A stretch of 5,335 nt of DNA from NCBI GenBank assembly GCA_003157895.1, contig PMKW01000036.1:6266-11600 (forward strand), read 5' to 3'. The notes beneath the pieces are model-generated. The model was not told where the DNA came from. It saw only the letters and a program-made list of their open reading frames with translations, and ran no database searches. The position numbers and the translations under genes are program-made. The DNA comes from Methanoregula sp. GTDB taxonomy: Archaea; Halobacteriota; Methanomicrobia; Methanomicrobiales; Methanospirillaceae. Of the stretch, positions 1 to 5,173 are shown piece after piece (position 1 is the stretch's first letter; each line of letters opens with the position of its first letter).

Positions 1-401
1 TTCAGGTCATAGAACTTTTTTGCATGCTGCTGGTTCAGGGCAAGCCATGGAGTCAGGAATTCGTACGTGATACTCGCATCTGCCACTCCGAACGGTTCAG
101 ACCGGATTGCCGGGTCGCGTGCTGTTATGCGGCAGGTACTCTCACCGGTACCCAGTATCGTCCGGTCATGCGTGGACCGGCAGAGCCAGCCGGCGCCCTG
201 GCTGATGCCGATCATGATGAGACCTGTTTTTATCTGTTTGCACTGGAGGACCGGGTATCGATGAATGAATCCGGCAGTATCGTCCTTATGGAGCGTTATA
301 TACTCAGCCATTTTTTTATTGAGAAAAGAGCGGAGCTCATCGGCGGAGAACCTGAGCGGGTATTCCGGTTCTAGGGAAAGGTTGTACATCCGGAGGATCA
401 T
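1..401 (-). CDS. cas6: CRISPR-associated endonuclease Cas6 (Cas6b-like), N-terminal part, cut by the window edge
   Basis: The minus strand is open from an ATG at 401 to the left edge, giving 133 residues with no stop. An in-frame TGA lies four codons upstream, which limits the start to this ATG or the ATG at 389. AGGT about 7 bases upstream favours 401. Cas6 enzymes cut CRISPR precursor transcripts within the repeats to give mature crRNAs in the cytosol. From memory, the Cas6b-type family shows a LxH segment, then YRYP-LIQ-K, then a conserved YEFLTPWLALNQ-like segment. Here these are LHKDD (residues 37-41), HRYPVLQCK (47-55) and TYEFLTPWLALNQQ (112-125). The C-terminal half, with the glycine-rich RNA-binding region, lies outside the window. 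The gene follows the lipoprotein gene after 32 bases, too little for a separate standard promoter, so it may be co-transcribed or use a promoter inside that gene. Family assignment is by recall, not alignment; a related uncharacterised protein remains possible. Confidence 0.72.
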   Translation of the reverse strand, partial: MILRMYNLSLEPEYPLRFSADELRSFLNKKMAEYITLHKDDTAGFIHRYPVLQCKQIKTGLIMIGISQGAGWLCRSTHDRTILGTGESTCRITARDPAIRSEPFGVADASITYEFLTPWLALNQQHAKKFYDL

Positions 402-433
402 GAAGGGGACCTGTCAGAAGGGAAGGTGCGGGA

Positions 434-1342
434 TCACCCGGTAGTGATACCGGGGGCGTTTATTTTTTCAGGGATTGTTGCCGTAACCGTTGAGCGTGCT
501 ATTTCCAGGACGGTAAAACGCTTGACAGCTGAAACGGTATTTGTGTTATCGGAGATACCGATAAAGTAGTCGCCGGGGATCTGGATCTCACCGGATACCG
601 ACCAGGTATTGGTCCCGCAGCTTCCTGCTGACACAACCGTTGTGGAGGAAACCAGCTTTGCAGCGGTTATATTGGTGGTATTGGTGGTTGCGGAGCTGAC
701 AGCAAAGATGGAATACCGGAGTTCTTCACCCGCTGCGAGATTCGTTGTCCCACTGATAGTGAATATCTCTCCGGCATCCTGGTCGCTCACCGGGTTTATC
801 TGGATAGAGGGCGACTTGTTCACCATCGTGGGGCATGACATCACGGTCGGAGTGACCGATGGCAGTGAACGGATAAGGATCTCCCGGGATATACCGCAAT
901 CGGAAACAATCCGGTAGCGTCCGGGAGCCCAGCCCGTGGTGATAAACCGGTATGGCGTAGTTGATTCACCGGGTTTCAGGCTCGTGGAATTGCCGGGTGC
1001 CGGGTTCTCATCCCCCATCCGGGTGACCCACCGGCCGTTCCCCTTCTGGTAACGGACGGAGAACAAGGGCGGGTTGGCTGTGCAGGAAAGGTCATGGTCT
1101 CCGTCATTGGTGATAACAAATTCCACTACTTCACCGAGGTTGTATACGTCCGTATCCATTTTGATCAGCTTCGCCGAGTCTTCCGGTTGTGCAAGGGTCA
1201 GCTGGTATTTTGCAATTGATGGCGGTGTGGAGGTATTTAATGTACCGGCACTCTGGTTACCTGTTGCGAATGGATGCGTGCATCCTGCGGTACAGAGAAT
1301 GCACGCAAGCAGGAGAACGATGAGGGATATTCGCAGGTTCAT
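434..1342 (-). CDS. Predicted secreted lipoprotein with two Ig-like/beta-sandwich modules
   Basis: The 302-residue product starts at the ATG at 1342. It opens with NLR, a hydrophobic stretch (residues 5-20) and Cys21 in CTAGC, a plausible though imperfect lipobox, so it is probably anchored outside the cell membrane. A longer reading from 1444 would add 34 residues before the signal peptide and would include the likely TATA box, so I reject it. Residues ~46-158 resemble an Ig-like or BsuPI-type fold: VYNLGEVVEFVITNDG, then NPPLFSVRY, GRWV and LKPGES. After a short linker, residues ~179-280 form a second module with INPVSDQDAGEIFTISGTTN and TNTWSV, a pattern I recall from many Methanomicrobiales surface proteins (DUF3821/S-layer-like neighbours). 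Several N-x-S/T sites (for example N118, N221, N224) would permit N-glycosylation. No catalytic motif is visible. A binding or surface-structural role is an inference. Confidence 0.8.
   Translation of the reverse strand: MNLRISLIVLLLACILCTAGCTHPFATGNQSAGTLNTSTPPSIAKYQLTLAQPEDSAKLIKMDTDVYNLGEVVEFVITNDGDHDLSCTANPPLFSVRYQKGNGRWVTRMGDENPAPGNSTSLKPGESTTPYRFITTGWAPGRYRIVSDCGISREILIRSLPSVTPTVMSCPTMVNKSPSIQINPVSDQDAGEIFTISGTTNLAAGEELRYSIFAVSSATTNTTNITAAKLVSSTTVVSAGSCGTNTWSVSGEIQIPGDYFIGISDNTNTVSAVKRFTVLEIARSTVTATIPEKINAPGITTG
437..454 (-). other. Perfect 7-bp hairpin at the 3' end of the lipoprotein gene
   Basis: CCCGGTA and TACCGGG are exact inverted copies separated by four bases. They cover the last codons of the lipoprotein gene and sit just before the start of the cas6-like gene on the same strand. 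No T-run follows on the minus strand, so a bacterial-type intrinsic terminator is unlikely. An RNA processing or attenuation structure between the two cistrons is possible. Confidence 0.45.
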
Positions 1343-1386
1343 AAGGTTACCGGTATCCGGCTGGACAAATAACATCGGTATAGGCA

Positions 1387-1405
1387 GGTAAATATTTTTT
1401 TTACC
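1387..1405 (-). promoter_or_regulatory. TATA-like promoter of the lipoprotein gene, flanked by inverted GGTAAA/TTTACC
   Basis: On the minus strand an A-rich run followed by ATATTTA lies about 50 bases upstream of the ATG at 1342. This would place transcription start near 1366 and leave a leader of about 25 bases. The AT-rich core is bracketed by GGTAAA (1387-1392) and TTTACC (1400-1405), an inverted repeat that could be a regulator site overlapping the TATA/BRE. The position supports the shorter start of the lipoprotein. No strong Shine-Dalgarno is seen; only GGTAACC lies just ahead of the start. Confidence 0.4.
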
Positions 1406-1469
1406 GGTTCTGGTGAATATGCTGGTTAAAAAGGGGGCTCTCAATTAATGAGGATACGATTGCAGAAAT

Positions 1470-1488
1470 AAAAAAAACACTAAAAAAA
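1470..1488 (-). terminator. Tandem poly-T tracts (T7 and T8, minus strand)
   Basis: Read on the minus strand, T7 (1488-1482) is followed closely by T8 (1477-1470). Tracts like this end transcription in archaea without needing a hairpin. They lie downstream of the DUF1624 gene (stop at 1768) and upstream of the lipoprotein promoter, so they would separate these two same-strand units. They could also simply be AT-rich upstream promoter DNA. Confidence 0.4.
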
Positions 1489-1767
1489 TTTTACAGAATT
1501 TCACGCAGAATTAAATTTTTAAATTTTTTTACTTGTAGAAATCCTCTTTTCAAATGATGATCACCCCCCTTGCGCCAACCCTGCCCCTATTAGGGGCGGG
1601 GATGCATTGCGATGTCTCGGTATTACCTGAACTGAAAATTTCTCTATAATTGCGTACAGGTAATATGGTACAATTGCAACCGGGGGATGCCATAGCGGCG
1701 GGGGCAGAGCCCAAAAGAGCGTCATAATTAATATTAAAATGATTTCTACAGAGCAATTTTTTTATAT
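1489..1767. other. Intergenic region without a convincing protein gene; candidate structured RNA or small inverted-repeat element
   Basis: TGTAGAAATC (1534-1543) and GATTTCTACA (1741-1750) are perfect 10-bp inverted repeats enclosing 197 bases. Inside are a ten-pair hairpin with a 3-base loop (1579-1601), the pair TATTACCTG (1621-1629)/CAGGTAATA (1657-1665), a duplicated AATTGC next to GTAC (1648-1657 and 1668-1677) and GGGC-AGA-GCCC (1702-1712). On the plus strand the stretch is preceded by TATA-like AT-rich DNA (1509-1530) and followed by T7 (1757-1763), which would suit a plus-strand RNA of about 220 bases. The first hairpin pairs fully only in a plus-strand RNA, where its single non-Watson-Crick pair is a G-U wobble. 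A 73-residue minus-strand frame here looks non-coding. I do not recognise a known RNA family. Confidence 0.3.
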
Positions 1768-2508
1768 TCACAGCACCTTCGTCCCCGTCACCGCGGCCAG
1801 AATCAGGATAATAACCGGCTGGTGGACAAGATAAATAACGAGCGAGTGCTGCCCGAGAAATGAAAGGGGCACCGCGATCCGGTCCGGCAGGTACGGGACC
1901 GCGAGCCTGCGGACACCCCCGGAATACAGGTAATCCCCCATACCTATCCCAAAAAGCACGGCACCGAACCAGGGGATGAGCGGGGTATAGTCAACAGATA
2001 CGAACGATACGGGATAGATCCCGAGCGGCAGAAGCCAGATGGGTCCCTGAATGGTCCCGATAAAAAAACCGCCTGCAATGCAGAGAAGCCCGAGCAGAAT
2101 ATTGTATCGCTTAAACCGGAAAAAGAGCGGGAAGAGCATCACCGAGACACCAATGAGATGCAGGATGCCGAAAATGACAAAACCCTCGCGCAGGTACAGC
2201 CACGTTGCAAACGTAACCAAAAGACCGAGCGCAAAAATCCCGGCCCCGCGGTACAGGAATTTCTTTACAAGTGAAAAACCGGAGAGTTTTACAGCCGATC
2301 GGGCATGACTGACAACAAGTGAGATGCCAACTATGAAAAGGAAGAGCGATGCAGTTGTCATCGCAAAATAGCGCCAGAAGCCGGTCGCGACATTGACAGG
2401 TGCGATCATAAAAAAATTCAGGTCGAAAATCGTATGGAAAAGGATCATCATGAGAATCGCGATCCCCCGGGCGATATCTATCTCCCGGAAGCGCGAGGCA
2501 GAATCCAT
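1768..2508 (-). CDS. DUF1624 / heparan-alpha-glucosaminide N-acetyltransferase-like membrane protein
   Basis: This 246-residue polytopic membrane protein has about seven or eight hydrophobic segments. The family signature is REIDIARGIAIL followed by LFHTIFDL (residues 8-30, with H25 and D29). Further landmarks are LFLFIVGISL (55-64), HLIGV (117-121), DYTPLIPWFG (173-182) and LGQHSLVIYLVHQPV near the C-terminus (218-232, with H221 and H229). The HGSNAT-type catalytic domain moves acyl groups across or at a membrane onto sugars or similar acceptors; the substrate in archaea is unknown. I chose the ATG at 2508 because family members start just before the R-x-x-EID motif. In-frame starts at 2574 (ATG, preceded by AAGGA) and 2592 (GTG) would add 22 or 28 polar, non-conserved residues and cannot be excluded. 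The gene is divergent from the methanogenesis marker 8 gene. Confidence 0.82.
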   Translation of the reverse strand: MDSASRFREIDIARGIAILMMILFHTIFDLNFFMIAPVNVATGFWRYFAMTTASLFLFIVGISLVVSHARSAVKLSGFSLVKKFLYRGAGIFALGLLVTFATWLYLREGFVIFGILHLIGVSVMLFPLFFRFKRYNILLGLLCIAGGFFIGTIQGPIWLLPLGIYPVSFVSVDYTPLIPWFGAVLFGIGMGDYLYSGGVRRLAVPYLPDRIAVPLSFLGQHSLVIYLVHQPVIILILAAVTGTKVL

Positions 2509-2623
2509 ATAACAAAGTGATCGCTGTTTTCTGATATGTTTACTGTCCGGTCCGGCCGTACTATCAAGGTCCATGCGAATATCCTTAAGCACCGGCCCGG
2601 ATATTCTCTAAACAGGAAGATAC
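2509..2623. promoter_or_regulatory. Divergent promoter region between the DUF1624 gene and methanogenesis marker 8
   Basis: The 115 bases between the two divergent starts contain several TATA-like stretches. These are GATATGTTTA (2543-2552), GAATATCCTTA (2577-2587) and GATATTCTCTAAA (2600-2612). Which element serves which gene cannot be fixed by eye. The plus-strand gene has AGGAAG as a Shine-Dalgarno sequence 6 bases ahead of its ATG. The minus-strand start at 2508 has no clear Shine-Dalgarno and could be nearly leaderless. Confidence 0.35.
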
Positions 2624-3484
2624 ATGACACTGGAAAAGGACGAGCATGTCATTGAAGCAATCGGGAAATGCCGGATTGTGATCCGGAACGGTCAGGTTGT
2701 TGAAGTCGGAGATGCACAGATCCAGGACTGCCCGCTCGCAAAAAGGTTTGCCTTTCCGGTCCCGGATATCGGGAAAGATTCGGTAAAAGCCAATATTGAG
2801 CACCGGATAAAAGTGTTTGGTATGTGTACACCCGGACGCGAGGTGATGGACACGAGGGAGTTTGTCGGGTTCGGGGCTTCCGAGCTGCTCAGTTTCGGCC
2901 TTCATAAGGGATTGCTCGATGCAGTCGTTCTTGCCTGTGACGGAGCAGGAACCGTTGTTGTGACAAACCCGGCAATGGTACAGGGAATTGGCGGCAGGAT
3001 GTCCGGGCTGGTCTCGACTACTCCCTACAAGGAGGTGATGGACCGTATCGAGAAGAGTGGAGGGTACGTACTCGACCGGGAGCACGCATCGATAGACCAG
3101 CTCGCCGGGGTTGCACTGGCACTGGTGCGGGGATTTCGGAGGATTGCGGTCACGGTTGCACAGCCGGAAACAGCGGCGGCCATCCGCAGGATCCACCCCA
3201 AGACCCTGATATTCGGTGTCCATGTTACCGGCCTTTCAAAACCGGAAGCTGAAACACTCGTCAATGCTTCTGACCTTGTGACCTCCTGCGCATCGCGCAC
3301 AATCCGCGATTCTGTCGGGAAAGATGCATTGGTGCAGGCAGGGACTGCAATCCCCATCTTTGCCATGACCATGGCGGGAAAAATCTTAATTATGGAAAAA
3401 ATACGCCTGTCCACGGAACCTGTTCTCGTAAAATCCACAAAACTGCCGGTACTTGGAGACCAGCAGCCGGATCCGCTGGTATAG
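2624..3484 (+). CDS. Methanogenesis marker protein 8 (DUF2099)
   Basis: The 286-residue soluble protein starts at an ATG preceded by AGGAAG at suitable spacing. The text matches my recollection of the methanogenesis marker 8 family (TIGR03275, DUF2099): EAIGKCRIVIRNGQVVEVG near the N-terminus, CPLAKRF (residues 36-42), FGMCTPGREV (65-74), VVLACDGAGTVVVTNP (101-116), QGIGGRMSGLVSTTP (120-134) and HVTGLSKPEAE (200-210). Genes of this family are nearly confined to methanogens and have been linked by distribution to methyl-coenzyme M reductase biology; the biochemical role is not established to my knowledge. Five cysteines (16, 36, 68, 105, 222) sit in or near these motifs and could bind a metal or cluster, which is inference. 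The last ~25 residues look like a variable tail. The gene is divergent from the DUF1624 gene and is followed after 87 bases by mscL. Confidence 0.9.
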   Translation: MTLEKDEHVIEAIGKCRIVIRNGQVVEVGDAQIQDCPLAKRFAFPVPDIGKDSVKANIEHRIKVFGMCTPGREVMDTREFVGFGASELLSFGLHKGLLDAVVLACDGAGTVVVTNPAMVQGIGGRMSGLVSTTPYKEVMDRIEKSGGYVLDREHASIDQLAGVALALVRGFRRIAVTVAQPETAAAIRRIHPKTLIFGVHVTGLSKPEAETLVNASDLVTSCASRTIRDSVGKDALVQAGTAIPIFAMTMAGKILIMEKIRLSTEPVLVKSTKLPVLGDQQPDPLV

Positions 3485-3490
3485 TATACC

Positions 3491-3530
3491 AATATAATAT
3501 CGCAATTTTTATCAGCACATACTATAACTT
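3491..3530 (+). promoter_or_regulatory. Candidate TATA elements for mscL
   Basis: Two AT-rich elements lie upstream of mscL: AATATAATAT (3491-3500) and ACTATAACTT (3521-3530). The second would place transcription start close to 3550 and give a leader of about 25 bases made almost entirely of the hairpin at 3552-3566. The first would give a leader of about 50 bases. Confidence 0.35.
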
Positions 3531-3551
3531 TTTATCCAGGAGAACAGGGAA

Positions 3552-3566
3552 ATCTCCTAAGGAGAT
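3552..3566 (+). promoter_or_regulatory. Hairpin containing the mscL Shine-Dalgarno sequence
   Basis: ATCTCCTAAGGAGAT is a perfect inverted repeat with one central base (six pairs if a 3-base loop is allowed). Its right arm contains the strong Shine-Dalgarno AGGAG, 7 bases before the ATG at 3572. When folded, the ribosome binding site would be paired with the anti-Shine-Dalgarno-like CTCC arm. This is the clearest Shine-Dalgarno in the window and it fixes the mscL start. Confidence 0.6.
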
Positions 3567-3571
3567 AGTAT

Positions 3572-3889
3572 ATGACGACACCAAAAGGATTTATCGATGA
3601 ATTTATGGGATTTCTCATGAAATACCAGGTTATCGGTCTTGCAGTTGCAGTCATCATCGGTGGAGCTGCGGGTAAGCTGGTTACTGCGATGGTCACCGAT
3701 ATTATCATGCCTATTATTGCCGTCATTATTCCTGGTGGAGACTGGAAAACGACTATCGTTAATGTCGGTCCGATAAAATTTCCTGTTGGTGATTTTATCG
3801 GCGCTCTTATCGATTTTATCATTATTGCGCTCGTGATATTCCTTATTGTTAAATTTATGATAAAGGGCGACACGTCGCAAAAGGTTTAA
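3572..3889 (+). CDS. mscL: Large-conductance mechanosensitive channel MscL
   Basis: The 105-residue membrane protein matches MscL. It has an amphipathic N-terminal segment GFIDEFMGFLMK, then the first membrane helix with the pore signature LAVAVIIGGAAGKLVTAMVTDIIMP split over residues 23-47. An extracellular loop of about 25 residues (GGDWKTTIVNVGPIKFPVGD) follows, then a second helix (about 75-95) ending in KFMIKGD. The channel opens under membrane tension and releases solutes during osmotic down-shock; the family assembles as a homopentamer. The protein is shorter than the 136-residue Escherichia coli form. It lacks the C-terminal cytoplasmic helix and has a shorter loop, as in the ~100-residue archaeal MscL of Methanosarcina. 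A strong Shine-Dalgarno within a hairpin precedes the start, and T7 follows the stop, so the gene is probably a single transcription unit. Confidence 0.92.
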   Translation: MTTPKGFIDEFMGFLMKYQVIGLAVAVIIGGAAGKLVTAMVTDIIMPIIAVIIPGGDWKTTIVNVGPIKFPVGDFIGALIDFIIIALVIFLIVKFMIKGDTSQKV

Positions 3890-3892
3890 TCC

Positions 3893-3899
3893 TTTTTTT
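3893..3899 (+). terminator. Poly-T terminator of mscL
   Basis: A run of seven T begins three bases after the mscL stop codon on the sense strand, with no hairpin in front. This is the usual archaeal form of a terminator. Confidence 0.55.
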
Positions 3900-3997
3900 A
3901 CTCCCGATAACTGATACCATGATGCGGGGCGTGAAAGAATTTAATAAGAGATAGCGCGCGATCCGGACTTGGGCGTATTCCTTATGCACTTAAATGG

Positions 3998-4036
3998 TTT
4001 TTTTTCCGGAAAAAAGCAGTGATTGTTGTTTTTTTT
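3998..4036 (+). terminator. Two T8 tracts and a 16-bp palindrome upstream of the kinase gene
   Basis: T8 at 3998-4005 runs into CCGG and A6, making the perfect palindrome TTTTTTCCGGAAAAAA (4000-4015). A second T8 lies at 4029-4036. Together with the T7 after mscL, these would block read-through into the kinase gene. The remaining bases of the 225-bp intergenic region (3890-4114) hold a TATA-like ATTTAATAA at 3939-3947 and no open frame that I can support. Confidence 0.35.
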
Positions 4037-4055
4037 AAATAATCAAGCAAAATGA

Positions 4056-4062
4056 CTTTATA
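4056..4062 (+). promoter_or_regulatory. TATA box of the receiver-histidine kinase gene
   Basis: CTTTATA centred near 4059 lies about 55 bases before the ATG at 4115. Transcription would start near 4085, leaving a leader of about 30 bases. That leader contains the small hairpin CCCGG-TCAC-CCGGG (4091-4104) and no recognisable Shine-Dalgarno. Confidence 0.45.
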
Positions 4063-4114
4063 GGGCTTATGAGATATTATTTGAATATTACCCGGTCACC
4101 CGGGCTGCACACCC

Positions 4115-5161
4115 ATGATCTCCGTCCTCTATGCAGATGATGAATCACTGCTTCTTGATGTGACCAAAACCTATCTTGACCGGACCGGGGAGTTCTGTGT
4201 CACCACTGCAAATTCCGGACCGTCTGCACTGGATCTGCTTGCAACCACACAATTCGATGCTGTCATCTCCGATTACCAGATGCCAGTGATGGATGGAATC
4301 GAATTGTTAAAACACGTCCGGGCTGCCTCTCCGAATCTGCCCTTCATTATGTTCACCGGAAAAGGACGCGAGGAGATCGCGATCGAGGCTTTTGAAAACG
4401 GAGCCGATTTTTATATTCAGAAAGGAGGTGCACCAAAACCGCAGTTCAAGGAACTTGCCCACAAGATCAAGAGTGCTGTTGGCAGACGACAGGCAGAAGA
4501 TACGGTGAAACTGGTAAACCGGAAACTCCAGTTGCTTGCCAGCATCACCCGTCATGATATCATGAACCAGCTGACTGCGCTTAAAGCAGATCTCGATAGT
4601 GCAGAGGAAGTTGAGACGGATCCGGAAAAACGCGACCTGATACGGAAGGGGCAGCGGATTGCAGCAACCATCGAGGAACAGATCCTGTTTACCCGGGATT
4701 ACCAGAAGATGGGGATAAACACACCGGTATGGCAGAACGTGAGCGAAAGTGTATGGCGGTCTGCCCGATCGTTCCTGATGCAGGATGTAAGGATCGAGAT
4801 CGACCGGTCGGATCTTGAAATATTTGCAGACCCGCTCCTTAAAAAAGTTTTTTACAATCTCATCGATAATTCACTGCGCTATGGCGGCGATGCAATGAAT
4901 CTCATCCGTTTATCCTGCCGGGAGGACAATAAGGGTCTGGTTTGTTCATATGAAGATAATGGCAGGGGAATCCCGCAGGAGAACAAGCCGCACATATTCG
5001 AGCGTGGCTTTGGCAAACGCATGGGGCTTGGCATGTTCTTCGCAAAGGAAATCCTCACCATTACCGGTCTTACGATTATTGAGAACGGTGAGTCCGGGAT
5101 GGGTGCACGGTTCGAAATTATCGTACCAAAAGGGGCATACCGCTTCACCTTAAAAAAGTAA
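4115..5161 (+). CDS. Receiver-histidine kinase hybrid signalling protein (REC-HisKA-HATPase), soluble
   Basis: The 348-residue protein has no membrane segment and no PAS or GAF sensor. Residues 1-~122 are a receiver domain: acidic pair D8/D9, phospho-acceptor D53 in ISDYQMPVMDG, T81 in FTGKG and K103 in YIQKGG. A short linker leads to the dimerisation helix with the H box SITRHDIMNQL (H147), a form common in methanogen kinases. The ATPase domain follows with the N box FYNLIDNSLRYGG (N248, N252), G1 box EDNGRGIP (D281-G285) and G2 box GLGMFFAKE (G304-G306). All catalytic residues I can check are present, so it should autophosphorylate and may be gated by phosphorylation of its own receiver. 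The receiver begins within two residues of the ATG, supporting this start despite the absence of a Shine-Dalgarno. The partner is not encoded nearby. The 3' end is 12 bases from the convergent tRNA gene. Confidence 0.9.
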   Translation: MISVLYADDESLLLDVTKTYLDRTGEFCVTTANSGPSALDLLATTQFDAVISDYQMPVMDGIELLKHVRAASPNLPFIMFTGKGREEIAIEAFENGADFYIQKGGAPKPQFKELAHKIKSAVGRRQAEDTVKLVNRKLQLLASITRHDIMNQLTALKADLDSAEEVETDPEKRDLIRKGQRIAATIEEQILFTRDYQKMGINTPVWQNVSESVWRSARSFLMQDVRIEIDRSDLEIFADPLLKKVFYNLIDNSLRYGGDAMNLIRLSCREDNKGLVCSYEDNGRGIPQENKPHIFERGFGKRMGLGMFFAKEILTITGLTIIENGESGMGARFEIIVPKGAYRFTLKK

Positions 5162-5173
5162 GGATACGAAAAG

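Noticed and set aside
24..374. Plus-strand open frames of 116 and 65 residues at the left edge
   Set aside because: They overlap the minus-strand cas6-like frame, which has recognisable motifs and normal composition, whereas the plus-strand products look random.
1343..1444. N-terminal extension of the lipoprotein to the ATG at 1444
   Set aside because: It would put 34 residues in front of a clear signal peptide and would translate the likely TATA box.
1460..1530. CAGAATT repeated at 1494 and 1506 and AT-rich repeats, considered as an insertion-site or origin signature
   Set aside because: Only two short copies in low-complexity DNA, with no neighbouring mobile-element or replication gene.
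1554..1635. ATGATGA followed by two CTGA motifs, suggesting a C/D box RNA
   Set aside because: The spacing is longer than in typical archaeal C/D RNAs, no terminal stem pairs next to the boxes, and internal C'/D' boxes are not evident.
1550..1771. A 73-residue minus-strand frame starting with GTG that overlaps the stop of the DUF1624 gene
   Set aside because: No Shine-Dalgarno, no family resemblance, and its sequence is made of hairpin and AT-rich DNA better explained as non-coding. Translational coupling is possible but unsupported.
2585..3223. Long minus-strand frame of 212 residues opposite methanogenesis marker 8
   Set aside because: It is a shadow of the plus-strand gene, with cysteine-, histidine- and proline-rich composition and no recognisable family.
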